A stretch of DNA of 64,000 nucleotides from CAWKDC01 sp964383495 (GCA_964383495.1 CAYLHG010000002.1:1-64000), one strand, 5' to 3'. Numbered from the stretch's first letter, positions 41,172 through 51,356 are shown. Program-made: numbers and translations. The notes: generated by a model from the letters alone, not told the origin.

Positions 41172-41837
41172 ATGAGAATTACTCAAATCTCTTTGATCAC
41201 CCTGTTGCTTAGCTTGAACCTTAGCGCAAGCGCAGCTTCCTCACCCGATTTGAGCTGTGCCACGAAAGACCTCAATCAAGAGAGTATCAATATGTACGCG
41301 CAGCGCCTTCCTCTGACCAATCTTTCAAAAGTGGGAGGAAGCGACTATAACTCCAAAACAAGTTATCAGAATGCTAAAAACATGCTCCTGACAGCTGCTA
41401 GTAATTGCGGCAAAAAGAGCCAGGGGGCAAGAGGTGAATATCAAAAACAAGCTGGCTATTGTGATAATGCTGCTGCTCATTATAATAAAGTGGGTACCGT
41501 TACCAAGAAAAATGAAGATGCAGCCAAAAAATGTATCACCGCCTACAATAATGTAATTAAATTGATGCAATCAAAAGAGACAAAAACCATCACCATTACG
41601 CCCCCTGCTGTAACGCCCATCGTAGAACCACCTACGTCCCCAAGCACTACTTGTCCTGCTGGTACACCTGACCCTAATAACGCAACTACTTGCGGATGCA
41701 GCTCTACAAACCTAACTGAAGCGCAACATTCCTTGGCGGATACTACAGCTATGTCTAGATATGACAAAGCTGCGCAAAATAACCTGCCAGCCGCAAAAGC
41801 TTGCTGCCAGTTTTATAATAATGGGAATGCGTGTTAA
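41172..41837 (+). CDS. Exported Cys-containing protein, unknown
   Basis: A 221-residue exported protein of unknown function. Start ATG 41172 follows AGGAGAACACC; the frame is open upstream only through a repeat. Signal peptide MRITQISLITLLLSLNLSASA, cut near residue 21. The mature chain begins with SSPDLSCATKDL, is Asn/Lys/Ala-rich with cysteines around helical segments (ASNCGKKSQ, AGYCDNAA, AKKCITAYNN), then a Pro/Thr linker (TITPPAVTPIVEPPTSPSTT), a Cys-rich CPAGTPDP...CGCSS knot, and ends FYNNGNAC. Likely disulfide-bonded. A hairpin terminator follows. Confidence 0.6.
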   Translation: MRITQISLITLLLSLNLSASAASSPDLSCATKDLNQESINMYAQRLPLTNLSKVGGSDYNSKTSYQNAKNMLLTAASNCGKKSQGARGEYQKQAGYCDNAAAHYNKVGTVTKKNEDAAKKCITAYNNVIKLMQSKETKTITITPPAVTPIVEPPTSPSTTCPAGTPDPNNATTCGCSSTNLTEAQHSLADTTAMSRYDKAAQNNLPAAKACCQFYNNGNAC

Positions 41838-41860
41838 AGAGTGATCTAAAATTGCTCTAT

Positions 41861-41894
41861 AAATCATGCGCCTAGACGTAAGGGCGCATGATTT
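41861..41894. terminator. Bidirectional terminator hairpin
   Basis: AAATCATGCGCC (41861-41872) pairs with GGCGCATGATTT (41883-41894), a 12-bp perfect stem between convergent genes, with TTTT on the plus side. Confidence 0.65.
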
Positions 41895-41906
41895 TCCAAA
41901 AACCTG

Positions 41907-42644
41907 CTAGCCTTTAGTTCCCAATGCCCTGTCCAACCACTTAAACGTAGACGCATAATTACACTTCAATTTTGCATGATGCATACCGTGGTGCTCTGCA
42001 GAACCCAAACACTTTAACCGCTCCATCCATTTTGAGGGCATTCCAGAATGAATGTGAATTTCATGCAGTGGTCGAAAAATGGCATACAAAAATAAAGCAT
42101 AAGCATTCACTTCGCCACAATAGAAATAAATGGCCAACACACCCAATAATACCCCAACAGCTCCCATCATCCATTCTAATGGTTGAACATATAAGTAATC
42201 TAATGGCAGCGGCGAACGAACCCTATGATGAACAGAATGAATTTTTTTAAACATCCATGGTTGATGCAGTAAGCGGTGACACCCATAAAACCAGATATCA
42301 TCAATTAGCATAATCACTAGTATTTGCAGTAGCATCGCCCAAAATGAAAAATTTGTTGAGAGTGAAAACATAAAACCGAACATACTGAAAGACAAACCTG
42401 CTACTATGCATGTTCCTATGAAATTCCCGATAATTAAAGGGCGGCGCACAGAAAAAGTGTTCATGTTGGGTAATTGATTTAAGCGACGACTGACTAATGT
42501 TTCTGAATGCAATTGGCGCTCTGTCAACGCCCAAGCGTAAGTGAAGCAGAGCGTATTGATAATGATAAGAATGATCGCAATCATTTTATTAAAAACTCCT
42601 GTAATCGTTCGTCCAAATCCTGCCATTACGCAAGTTCTTCCCAC
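41907..42644 (-). CDS. Fatty acid hydroxylase / sterol desaturase family protein
   Basis: Integral membrane non-heme di-iron enzyme family. Four to five hydrophobic helices are present and the histidine clusters are HRLLH (about 121-125), HSVHH (about 134-138) and EHHGMHH near 220, matching the eight-His pattern of the family. A further FRPLHEIHIHSG supplies additional His. Substrate may be a lipid or isoprenoid alcohol; unknown. The start is uncertain: GTG 42644 with GGAG, or ATG 42626. It follows sucD on the same strand after a hairpin. Confidence 0.8.
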   Translation of the reverse strand: MGRTCVMAGFGRTITGVFNKMIAIILIIINTLCFTYAWALTERQLHSETLVSRRLNQLPNMNTFSVRRPLIIGNFIGTCIVAGLSFSMFGFMFSLSTNFSFWAMLLQILVIMLIDDIWFYGCHRLLHQPWMFKKIHSVHHRVRSPLPLDYLYVQPLEWMMGAVGVLLGVLAIYFYCGEVNAYALFLYAIFRPLHEIHIHSGMPSKWMERLKCLGSAEHHGMHHAKLKCNYASTFKWLDRALGTKG

Positions 42645-42682
42645 GCCGCTCCGGGGCTTTATTATCTAACATAACCCATACT

Positions 42683-42718
42683 CCCCCATTTGTCGCCCTA
42701 CAAGCGACGACATGGGGG
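42683..42718. terminator. Hairpin downstream of sucD
   Basis: CCCCCAT (42683-42689) and ATGGGGG (42712-42718) with inner GTCGC/GCGAC. It sits where the suc operon should end; no good U-tract on the minus strand. Confidence 0.45.
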
Positions 42719-42748
42719 CTTTGTGTCTATCGACCCTCTGTCTCTTGT

Positions 42749-43609
42749 CTACCCAATCAATCGCTTTCCAATATCAGCCGGCGAGCGAACTGTTAACACT
42801 CCCGCACGTTCCAAAGCGGCAAACTTGGCATCTGCCGTACCTTTCCCACCAGCAATAATAGCACCTGCATGGCCCATCCGCTTTCCTTTCGGCGCAGTCA
42901 CCCCTGCAATGTAACCTACTACCGGCTTCGTTACGTACTCATGAATAAATTCGGCAGCCTCTTCTTCAGCTGTACCGCCAATTTCACCTACCATAATGAT
43001 AGCCTCTGTTTTGAGATCATCCTGGAGTAAGCGCAAAATATCAATAAAGCTAGAGCCCGGAATCGGATCTCCTCCAATGCCCACACATGTGCTTTGCCCT
43101 AAACCTAATTCTGTCGTTTGTTTGACACATTCGTAAGTCAATGTGCCCGAGCGGGAAACAATGCCAATCTTCCCAGGCAAATGAATGTGCCCCGGCATAA
43201 TACCAATTTTACATTCCCCAGGTGTGATCACGCCAGGACAGTTAGGTCCTATTAAGCGGGCTCCGCACGCCTCTACATAAGGCTTAACTACCATCATATC
43301 TAGCGTAGGCACACCTTCTGTAATACACACAATCAATTTAATGCCCGCATCCGCTGCCTCGATAATAGAATCTTTACAGAAAGGCGCCGGCACATAAATA
43401 ACGCTGGCATCTGGCTGAGTTGCCTCTACCGCTTCTGCCACCGTATTAAAAACAGGCAAGCCTAAATGCTCTTGCCCACCTTTACCTGGCGTTACCCCAC
43501 CCACCATTTTGGTGCCGTACGCTAATGCTTGTTCGGTATGGAAAGTACCTTGCTTGCCTGTGAACCCTTGGCAAATTACTTTCGTGTTTTTATTGACTAA
43601 AATACTCAT
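42749..43609 (-). CDS. sucD: Succinyl-CoA synthetase alpha subunit
   Basis: Binds CoA and carries the phospho-histidine of the enzyme that makes ATP or GTP from succinyl-CoA. CoA-binding GFTGKQGTFHTEQALAYGTKMVGGVTPGKGG lies near 16-46; the active-site His is in KGKRMGHAGAIIAGGKGTADAK near residue 246. Length 286. Overlaps sucC by 4 bases. Confidence 0.97.
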   Translation of the reverse strand: MSILVNKNTKVICQGFTGKQGTFHTEQALAYGTKMVGGVTPGKGGQEHLGLPVFNTVAEAVEATQPDASVIYVPAPFCKDSIIEAADAGIKLIVCITEGVPTLDMMVVKPYVEACGARLIGPNCPGVITPGECKIGIMPGHIHLPGKIGIVSRSGTLTYECVKQTTELGLGQSTCVGIGGDPIPGSSFIDILRLLQDDLKTEAIIMVGEIGGTAEEEAAEFIHEYVTKPVVGYIAGVTAPKGKRMGHAGAIIAGGKGTADAKFAALERAGVLTVRSPADIGKRLIG

Positions 43610-44775
43610 GCTACTTTCCTCACGGCCTCTACAATTTTGCTTGCTGCGTCACTTAAACCATGCGCAGGCGTAATATTTAACCCACTGTTTGCCAACAAAT
43701 CAGCTCCTTCTTGTGCGCGATTTCCTTCTAAACGCACCACCACTGGCACTTGCACAGATACTTCTTTCACGGCGGCAATAATACCTTCCGCAATCAAGTC
43801 GCAGCGCACAATACCACCAAAAATATTCACCAAAATACCTTTGACAGAATGATCCGATAAAATAATTTTGAACGCTTCGCGTACGCGATCTTGCGTTGCA
43901 CCACCGCCTACATCCAAAAAGTTGGCAGGATCACCGCCATGCAATTTAATAATATCCATGGTCGCCATGGCCAACCCTGCACCATTTACCATGCAACCGA
44001 TATTACCGTCTAATGGAATATAATTTAAATCCCACTCATGCGCTTTGTTCACACGATCATCTTCTTGCGTTGCATCACGCATAGCTACTAATTTAGACTG
44101 ACGAAACCCAGCGTTATCATCCATGGTCACTTTTGCATCTAAGCATAATAAATCCCCGTCTGTTTTAATCACAAGCGGGTTGATTTCTAATACGCTGAGA
44201 TCACGCTCAATCATCATCTTACCTAGTCCCATATACAAGTTTACGAATTGTTTCACTTGCGTTTCGTTCAATGCTAATTTGAACGCCAAATCACGTGCTT
44301 GGTAAGGCAACACGCCGATGTAAGGGTCAACTGCCATACGATGAATTTTTTCAGGAGTATCATGCGCCACTGCTTCAATATCGACGCCGCCTTCTGTAGA
44401 GACCATAAAAACAACGCATCCCAAACTTCTATCCACTAAAGCACTTAAATATAATTCTTTAGCAATATCGCAAGGCGTTTCAATCAACACTTGATTCACA
44501 GGCTGACCATCTTTATCTGTTTGATAAGTGACCAGACGTGTGCCTAATATTTCACGCACAAATTTTTCTACTTCATTAGGATCAGAGAACAGTTTTACAC
44601 CGCCCGCTTTACCACGGCCACCTGCATGCACTTGCGCTTTGACAACCCAACGATTGCCTCCCAGGATTTGCATGGCTTTCGCAGCTTCGTTCCCACTGGA
44701 AACAATTTGCCCTTTAGAAACAGGTAAGCCATATTCAGCAAATAATTGCTTGGCCTGGTATTCGTGTAGGTTCAT
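43606..44775 (-). CDS. sucC: Succinyl-CoA synthetase beta subunit
   Basis: ATP-grasp subunit of succinyl-CoA synthetase. MNLHEYQAKQLFAEYGLPVSKG start, KAQVHAGGRGKAGGVKL nucleotide-binding segment, MVNGAGLAMATMDIIKLHGGDPANFLDVGGGA and NIFGGIVRCDLIAEGI C-terminal blocks. Length 389 is normal. Follows sucB after a 96-base gap that holds a GC-rich hairpin, so expression may be partly separated from sucAB. Confidence 0.97.
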   Translation of the reverse strand: MNLHEYQAKQLFAEYGLPVSKGQIVSSGNEAAKAMQILGGNRWVVKAQVHAGGRGKAGGVKLFSDPNEVEKFVREILGTRLVTYQTDKDGQPVNQVLIETPCDIAKELYLSALVDRSLGCVVFMVSTEGGVDIEAVAHDTPEKIHRMAVDPYIGVLPYQARDLAFKLALNETQVKQFVNLYMGLGKMMIERDLSVLEINPLVIKTDGDLLCLDAKVTMDDNAGFRQSKLVAMRDATQEDDRVNKAHEWDLNYIPLDGNIGCMVNGAGLAMATMDIIKLHGGDPANFLDVGGGATQDRVREAFKIILSDHSVKGILVNIFGGIVRCDLIAEGIIAAVKEVSVQVPVVVRLEGNRAQEGADLLANSGLNITPAHGLSDAASKIVEAVRKVA

Positions 44776-44799
44776 TCATACTCCTCATTTGTTTATGTT

Positions 44800-44873
44800 C
44801 GCCACCCCCTCGCGGCGGCGTTCATCCCCGCAAAAGCGGGAACCGTTTGCCCTCTTAAAAGGGGCAGGGGTCT
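44800..44873. repeat. GC-rich intergenic hairpin repeat
   Basis: Contains CCCCGCAAAAGCGGG, a stem of the common CCCGC-A/G-rich-GCGGG intergenic type, plus CCCTCTTAAAAGGGG, in the sucB-sucC gap. Confidence 0.5.
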
Positions 44874-46026
44874 AAATATCTAACAATAATTTACCTGGAT
44901 ACTCTAACGCTTCCTTGATAGTTTTTAAGAAAGAAACAGATTCCTTTCCGTCAATAATGCGATGATCATAAGACATCGCTAAATACATCATGGGGCGTAT
45001 CACAATTTGCCCATCTTCCACAACAGGGCGATCTTCAATTTTATGCATTCCCAAAATTGCACTTTGTGGCGGATTAATAATCGGTGTGGACAACAGTGAG
45101 CCAAACACACCACCATTTGATACCGTAAAGGTACCCCCAGACATATCTTCCACAGACAATTTATTGTCGCGTGCTTTTTTGGAATAATCCATGATCGCCA
45201 TTTCAATTTGAGCCAAATTCATTTTGTCTGCATCACGAATAATCGGAACAACCAACCCACGCTCTGTAGAAACGGCAACGCCAATATCAAAATAATTGTG
45301 ATAAATAATATCTGTGCCATCAATGCTTCCATTCACGGTAGGAAAATGTTTTAGTGCTTCCACAGCGGCTTTAACAAAGAAAGACATAAACCCTAATTTT
45401 ACGCCGTGCTTTTCTAAAAATTCATCTTTATATTTTGCACGCAGCTCACTGATTGCTTTTAAATTGACTTCATTGAATGTTGTTAAAATCGCTGAATTAT
45501 GCTGTGAAGCCACTAAACGTTCTGCAATACGTTGGCGCAAACGTGTCATGGGTACGCGCTCTTCTAAACGTTCAGCTGAAGTCACTTTCATTGATACGGT
45601 GCTACCGCTCATGTGTTGTTTTACATCTGCTGCTGTAACACGGCCGCCCTTGCCACTACCTGATACAGTACTGGTATCCACATCATGTTCAGCCGCTGCA
45701 CGACGTGCAGCAGGGCCCGCTGTTGCAGTTGAAGCAGGAGCTGCTTCTTTCGCAACAGGCGCAGAAGCCGCAGAAACAGAAGGTGCGCTTGCTGCTTCAA
45801 ATAAACCAATGACTTCTTCTGCTTTGACAACAGAACCTGCGGGTTTGACAATTTCTTTTAAAATACCATCGTGTGATGCTGGCACTTCCAACATTACTTT
45901 ATCAGTTTCAATATCGACAATATTTTCATCCCGCTTCACAAAATCACCAGGTTTTTTATGCCATGTGGCCACCGTTGCATCCGCCACTGATTCTGGCAAA
46001 ACTGGTACTTTCACTTCGATAGTCAT
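44872..46026 (-). CDS. sucB: 2-oxoglutarate dehydrogenase E2 (dihydrolipoyl succinyltransferase)
   Basis: Core acyltransferase of the 2-oxoglutarate dehydrogenase complex. Lipoyl domain with DIETDKVMLEVPA (Lys43 lipoylated), Ala-rich linker, E1/E3-binding domain (AARRAAAEHDVDTSTVSGSG) near 115, and catalytic domain with SYDHRIIDGKESVSFL near 360. Length 384, slightly short of the E. coli 405. Starts 15 bases after sucA. The E3 gene (lpdA) is not in the window. Confidence 0.97.
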   Translation of the reverse strand: MTIEVKVPVLPESVADATVATWHKKPGDFVKRDENIVDIETDKVMLEVPASHDGILKEIVKPAGSVVKAEEVIGLFEAASAPSVSAASAPVAKEAAPASTATAGPAARRAAAEHDVDTSTVSGSGKGGRVTAADVKQHMSGSTVSMKVTSAERLEERVPMTRLRQRIAERLVASQHNSAILTTFNEVNLKAISELRAKYKDEFLEKHGVKLGFMSFFVKAAVEALKHFPTVNGSIDGTDIIYHNYFDIGVAVSTERGLVVPIIRDADKMNLAQIEMAIMDYSKKARDNKLSVEDMSGGTFTVSNGGVFGSLLSTPIINPPQSAILGMHKIEDRPVVEDGQIVIRPMMYLAMSYDHRIIDGKESVSFLKTIKEALEYPGKLLLDI

Positions 46027-46041
46027 ATCGTTGTCCTTTCT

Positions 46042-48837
46042 TTAGAGAGAAACACCTAAGGCTTGCGCCACCAATGCTGTCTGTTGTTCAACATGTAAAC
46101 CATGATACCCTGTTGCAGGCGAAGCAGACGCACCACGTCCTGCATAACTTAATGTTTGATCTTTCTTTAATGCTGATCGAATATGATGCTGAGAACAATA
46201 CCAAGCACCTTGATTTTCTGGCTCTTCTTGGCACCACGCTACTTCTTTCGCATTCGGATAAGCAGCCAAGCAATCTGCTAATGCTTTCTTAGGGAAAGGA
46301 TAAAGCTGCTCAATGCGAATAATCGCAACATTATTGATATTAGCATCACGTCTTTTTTGAAAAAGATCATAATAAACTTTCCCACCACACAATACCACAC
46401 GCGTTACATCTGATGCTTTTAAATTTCCTGTATCTGGAATGATTTCTTCAAAATGTCCTTTCACTAAATCTTCTTTGGTAGAAACTGCTAACCGATGACG
46501 CAATAAACTTTTTGGCGTCATCACGATGAGTGGCTTACGGAAAGTGCGCAACATTTGTCGACGCAACAAATGAAAAATTTGTGCAGGCGTTGTCGGGGTA
46601 CAAACTTGCATATTATGCTCCGCACATAATTGCAAGTAACGCTCTAAACGTGCAGAAGAATGCTCAGGGCCCATGCCTTCATAACCGTGCGGCAATAACA
46701 TGACCAACCCCGCATAACGGTTCCATTTGCATTCACCAGAGCTGATAAATTGGTCAATCACTACTTGCGCGCCATTCGCAAAATCACCAAACTGCGCTTC
46801 CCACAGTACCAATGCATTGGGTTGAGTGCTAGCGTAACCATATTCAAAAGCTAAAACAGCTTCTTCCGATAATAAAGAATCAATCACTGTAAAATGATGT
46901 GGTTTTGAAATGGTTGATAATGGAATATATTGCTTATCTTGGGTTTGCTCGTGAAGCACTGCATGACGGTGCGCAAAGGTTCCACGTCCACAATCTTGCC
47001 CACTTAAACGTACTGTATAACCTTCTTTCAACAGTGTTGCGTAAGCCATGGTTTCTGCAAAACCCCAATCAATAGGCGACTCACCCGCAGCCATTTTTTC
47101 ACGATCACTGTAAACTTTCTTTACTTGAGTTTGCAGTTCAAAGCCAGGAGGCATTGTTGTTACTGCTTTTGATAAAGCATCAAACATCTTTTCATCAAGA
47201 GCAGTGTTGACAGGTTTTTCCCAATCTACGTTTAAATAGGAGGCCCAACAATCTTTAAAAGGATTTTCAGCATTATTCACTAAGTGCGCTACAATGATTT
47301 TACCTTGATCCAATTGATCACGATAACGCTCTACGAAATCATTTGCTTCTTTTTCAGTAATAACATTTTCTGCGATTAATTTTTCAGCATATAATATGCG
47401 CGCAGTAGGATGTTGGCGAATATGTTGATACATCACAGGTTGTGTAGCGGCAGGTTCATCTGCCTCATTGTGGCCATATCGACGATAGCATACCAAATCA
47501 AGCACAATATCTTTTTTAAATTTTGTACGATAATCAAATGCAATGCGTGAAACAAACATTGCTGCATCCGGATCATCTAAGTTAATATGGAACACAGGCG
47601 CTTCGATCATTTTCGCAATGTCTGTGCAATAAGGTGTAGATCGGCTGTCTTCTGGATTAGAAGTGGTAAATCCAATTTGATTATTAATAACCAAATGAAT
47701 AGTTCCACCTGTTTTATAGCCACGTGTTTGAGACATATTCAATGTCTCCATCACACAACCTTGGCCCGCAAAAGCTGCATCACCATGAATCGCAATCGGC
47801 AATACTTGACTACCAGCCCAATCCTCGCGACGCTCTTGGCGCGCACGCACCGATCCTTCTACCACAGGTACAACAATTTCTAAATGTGAAGGGTTGGATG
47901 CTAATGATAAATGCACCACAGCTTTATCTGTTTTTACATCAGAAGAAAAACCTTGATGATATTTCACATCGCCTGATCCAAACACTGCCTTATGCTTCCC
48001 TTCAAATTCTTCAAATAATGCTGTGGGCGGTTTCCCTAGTAAATTCACTAATACATTTAAACGTCCACGATGGGCCATGCCGATCACAACTTCCTGCATC
48101 TCAATAAACCCAGCACGCATAATCATTTCATCTAACATCGGAATCATGGTTTCGCTACCTTCCAATGAAAAACGTTTTTGTCCAACGTATTTGTTATGCA
48201 AATAACGCTCCAATCCTTCTGCTGCTGTCAGTTGTGCATACACACGTTTTCGAAAATCTTTGCTCAATGTCGCTGTACGATCAGCCACTTCAAATTGCGT
48301 TTGTAACCAATTTTTTTCATTATCATTCTCAATGTAGCCCCACTGAGCACCAATTGTCCCAGTGTACATGTATTCCAACTGCGCAATTATTTCCTTTAAT
48401 GTTGCTTGCTTTTTAAAATGAAATGGCGTTTGAAAAGTAGAAGATAAATCTTGCGTGCTTAACCCATGAAATGCCAATGTTAATTCGCGAGGCGTTTCAC
48501 GTTTGCATAAACCGAGAGGATCTAAATTTGCTTTATGATGGCCCAAGTATCGATAAGCGTTAATCAAATCATTGACAGCCACTTGTTTATCGCTAGCAGA
48601 GACAAGGGCTGCATTCCCTGATTGGGAAGCTTGTTGTGCGAGTGCTAAAAATTTTTCTTGAATAGGACCATGAGGAACATCATGCGCACCCGACTGTACT
48701 GCTTCAAAATAACGCTGCCATTCTGGGCTGACTGAATTTTTATTTTCTAAAAATGATTCATATAAAGATTCAATATAAGCGCCACCATTAGAAACGCTCG
48801 ATGTTTCAACCAATTGTTGATAAGTATCATTAGGCAT
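46042..48837 (-). CDS. sucA: 2-oxoglutarate dehydrogenase E1
   Basis: Thiamine-diphosphate-dependent decarboxylase of the 2-oxoglutarate dehydrogenase complex. GMAHRGRLNVLVNLLGKPP and GDAAFAGQGCVMETLNMSQ..GYKTGGTIHLVINNQIGFTTS cover the ThDP site; RYGHNEADEPAATQPVMY and ending AWCQEEPENQGAWY are typical. Length 931 is normal. Lies 11 bases after sdhB, joining sdh and suc into one transcription unit. Confidence 0.97.
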   Translation of the reverse strand: MPNDTYQQLVETSSVSNGGAYIESLYESFLENKNSVSPEWQRYFEAVQSGAHDVPHGPIQEKFLALAQQASQSGNAALVSASDKQVAVNDLINAYRYLGHHKANLDPLGLCKRETPRELTLAFHGLSTQDLSSTFQTPFHFKKQATLKEIIAQLEYMYTGTIGAQWGYIENDNEKNWLQTQFEVADRTATLSKDFRKRVYAQLTAAEGLERYLHNKYVGQKRFSLEGSETMIPMLDEMIMRAGFIEMQEVVIGMAHRGRLNVLVNLLGKPPTALFEEFEGKHKAVFGSGDVKYHQGFSSDVKTDKAVVHLSLASNPSHLEIVVPVVEGSVRARQERREDWAGSQVLPIAIHGDAAFAGQGCVMETLNMSQTRGYKTGGTIHLVINNQIGFTTSNPEDSRSTPYCTDIAKMIEAPVFHINLDDPDAAMFVSRIAFDYRTKFKKDIVLDLVCYRRYGHNEADEPAATQPVMYQHIRQHPTARILYAEKLIAENVITEKEANDFVERYRDQLDQGKIIVAHLVNNAENPFKDCWASYLNVDWEKPVNTALDEKMFDALSKAVTTMPPGFELQTQVKKVYSDREKMAAGESPIDWGFAETMAYATLLKEGYTVRLSGQDCGRGTFAHRHAVLHEQTQDKQYIPLSTISKPHHFTVIDSLLSEEAVLAFEYGYASTQPNALVLWEAQFGDFANGAQVVIDQFISSGECKWNRYAGLVMLLPHGYEGMGPEHSSARLERYLQLCAEHNMQVCTPTTPAQIFHLLRRQMLRTFRKPLIVMTPKSLLRHRLAVSTKEDLVKGHFEEIIPDTGNLKASDVTRVVLCGGKVYYDLFQKRRDANINNVAIIRIEQLYPFPKKALADCLAAYPNAKEVAWCQEEPENQGAWYCSQHHIRSALKKDQTLSYAGRGASASPATGYHGLHVEQQTALVAQALGVSL

Positions 48838-48848
48838 TTTTCAAAACC

Positions 48849-49580
48849 TTATTTGTCATCAGAATGATCTTTGAGCATTTCTTGACGAATATGCGCAATC
48901 GCTTGTGTCGGGTTTAAATCTTTCGGACATACATCAACACAATCCATGATGCCACGGCAGCGGTATAAACTGTAAGCATCTTCGAATTGCTCAAGCCGCT
49001 CTTCCGTTGCATCATCGCGACTATCTGCAATAAACCGATAGGATTGCAATAATGCAGCAGGACCCAAAAATTTATCAGGATTCCACCAAGATGAAGGACA
49101 AGCTGTTGTGCAACAAGCACACAAAATACATTCGTACAATCCATCTAATTTTGCACGATCCTCGGGTGATTGGAGACGCTCTTTTTCAGGCGCTGGTGTA
49201 CTATTTTGCAAGTACGGTTTAACTTTTTCATAATGCGCATAGAATTGTGCCATGTCGACAATCAAATCACGGATCACGGGCAAAGAAGGCAATGGACGAA
49301 TTTGAATCGGTTGTTTGAATGCAGAAACAGGGTTCACACATGTCAACACATTTTTACCATTCACATTCATGCCGTCAGAACCACAGACGCCTTCCCCGCA
49401 AGAATAACGAAATCCTAGCGTAGGATCCATTTCTTTGATACGCTTCAAAGCGGTTAAAAGCATCATATCGTGCCCGTCTTCTATTTCTAGCATATAATCC
49501 TGCATACGAGGCTTTTCATCATTTTCAGGATCATACCGATAAACAGAAAAATGTATTGTCCGCATGTTATGTGACATCAT
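48849..49580 (-). CDS. sdhB: Succinate dehydrogenase iron-sulfur subunit
   Basis: Carries the 2Fe-2S, 4Fe-4S and 3Fe-4S clusters of complex II. Cluster motifs: YSCGEGVCGSDGMNVNG...LTC, then CILCACCTTACPS and CRGIMDCVDVCPKDLNP. Length 243 (or one less, from the second ATG at 49577, which has a better distance to AAGGAG). Order sdhCDAB is complete. Confidence 0.97.
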   Translation of the reverse strand: MMSHNMRTIHFSVYRYDPENDEKPRMQDYMLEIEDGHDMMLLTALKRIKEMDPTLGFRYSCGEGVCGSDGMNVNGKNVLTCVNPVSAFKQPIQIRPLPSLPVIRDLIVDMAQFYAHYEKVKPYLQNSTPAPEKERLQSPEDRAKLDGLYECILCACCTTACPSSWWNPDKFLGPAALLQSYRFIADSRDDATEERLEQFEDAYSLYRCRGIMDCVDVCPKDLNPTQAIAHIRQEMLKDHSDDK

Positions 49581-49586
49581 TGCTCC

Positions 49587-51356
49587 TTAATAGACTCGCG
49601 CTTTTGGTTCAAATGGATCCATAGATACCGGTTTGAAATTCACAGGTCTCTCTATCATTGTACCATTCGCCCAATATGCTAAATGTTTTAACCAATGTTC
49701 ATCATCACGCTCTGGGAAATCACTGCGAGAATGAGCACCTCGGCTTTCTTCGCGCACCAACGCGCACACAGCTGTTGCCACCGCTACTTCCATCAAATTA
49801 TCCATCTCTAATGCTTCAATACGAGAAGTGTTAAAAATTTGGCTTTTATCTGTTAATACGGATCGATGTAAACGTTCACGCAATTTCTTCAGTTTCTCAA
49901 CACCTTCTTGCATATGCTCAGCGGTTCTGAACACGCCAAAATCATTTTGCATTACCTTCTTCATTTCACGACGAACATCTGTGAAGCGTTCACCATCTTT
50001 ACTTTCATTCCAACGATTCAAGCGCACTGTTGCGTTGTCAATATCGCGTTGCGAGAAAGACTCTAAGGGCGCTTCTTTTTTATCAATCGCATCGCTTAAG
50101 AAAAGCCCCGCTGCGCGCCCAAACACAACTAAATCAAGTAATGAATTACCACCTAAACGGTTTGAACCATGCACAGAAACACAAGCGCACTCACCAATGG
50201 CGAATAACCCTTGTACCAATTGCTCTTTCCCATCTGCGCCCGCTGTAATCACTTGGCCATGCACATTGGTAGGCACGCCACCCATCATATAATGACAGGT
50301 TGGTACAACAGGAATAGGCCCATAAACAGGATCTACATGCGCAAATGTTTTTGCTAATTCACGAATACCCGGCAAACGACTGGCAATTAATGCTTCACCT
50401 AAATGTTCTAATTTTAATTCAATGTAATCGGCATTAGGCCCACAACCACGCCCTTCACGAATTTCAATGGCCATGGAACGTGCGACCACATCGCGCGATG
50501 CCAAATCTTTCGCTTTAGGCGCATAACGCTCCATAAAACGTTCGCCATTTTTATTCACAAGATAACCACCTTCGCCGCGGCAACCTTCTGTTACTAATAC
50601 ACCTGCACCCGCAATCCCTGTGGGATGGAATTGCCAAAATTCGATATCTTGCACAGGAAACCCTGCACGCAACGCCATGCCTAACCCATCGCCCGTATTA
50701 ATATTGGCATTTGTGGTGGAAGAGAAAATTTGGCCTGAACCACCTGTCGCTAACACCACAGCACGTGCATGAAAGAAACACACTTCACCCGTTGCCATAC
50801 ACAACGCTACAACACCGATTACAGCATTTGCATCATTTTTCACTAAATCAATCGCGTACCATTCGCTGAAAAATGTTGTGCCTTCTTTTAAGTTTTGCTG
50901 ATACAACGTATGCAACAATGCGTGACCCGTTCTGTCTGCCACCGCACATGTCCGCGCCGCTTGTTCACCCCCAAAATTTTTGGATTGGCCGCCAAACCGA
51001 CGTTGATAAATTTTTCCACTCTCTATGCGAGAAAAAGGCATACCCATGTGCTCTAGCTCATACACACTGGGCAATGCTTCACGGCACATATATTCAATGG
51101 CATCCTGATCGCCTAAATAATCTGACCCTTTCACCGTGTCAAACATATGCCAACGCCAATCATCTTCATCATCATTGGCCAGCGCAGCATTGATTCCACC
51201 TTGCGCAGAAACAGTATGAGAACGCGTAGGGAAGACTTTGGAAATCACCGCCACTTTTTTGTCTTTGGCTGCTAGCTCTGCAGATGCGCGCAAGCCAGCT
51301 CCGCCACCGCCAACCACTAATACATCAAATTCCAATGTTTTTATCGTATTCGGCAT
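49587..51356 (-). CDS. sdhA: Succinate dehydrogenase flavoprotein subunit
   Basis: Oxidises succinate with covalently bound FAD. N-terminal VLVVGGGGAGLRAS, flavinylation His in TRSHTVSAQGGINAAL (about residue 47), active-site HPTGIAGAGVLVTEGCRGEGG and LGGNSLLDLVVFGRAAG. Length 589 is normal. The start codon directly follows the sdhD stop. Confidence 0.97.
   Translation of the reverse strand: MPNTIKTLEFDVLVVGGGGAGLRASAELAAKDKKVAVISKVFPTRSHTVSAQGGINAALANDDEDDWRWHMFDTVKGSDYLGDQDAIEYMCREALPSVYELEHMGMPFSRIESGKIYQRRFGGQSKNFGGEQAARTCAVADRTGHALLHTLYQQNLKEGTTFFSEWYAIDLVKNDANAVIGVVALCMATGEVCFFHARAVVLATGGSGQIFSSTTNANINTGDGLGMALRAGFPVQDIEFWQFHPTGIAGAGVLVTEGCRGEGGYLVNKNGERFMERYAPKAKDLASRDVVARSMAIEIREGRGCGPNADYIELKLEHLGEALIASRLPGIRELAKTFAHVDPVYGPIPVVPTCHYMMGGVPTNVHGQVITAGADGKEQLVQGLFAIGECACVSVHGSNRLGGNSLLDLVVFGRAAGLFLSDAIDKKEAPLESFSQRDIDNATVRLNRWNESKDGERFTDVRREMKKVMQNDFGVFRTAEHMQEGVEKLKKLRERLHRSVLTDKSQIFNTSRIEALEMDNLMEVAVATAVCALVREESRGAHSRSDFPERDDEHWLKHLAYWANGTMIERPVNFKPVSMDPFEPKARVY

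Noticed and set aside
45314..46045. 243-codon open frame antisense to sucB
   Set aside because: Composition (Thr/Ser/Ala-rich) reflects the complementary strand of the lipoyl linker; no ribosome binding site or domain.
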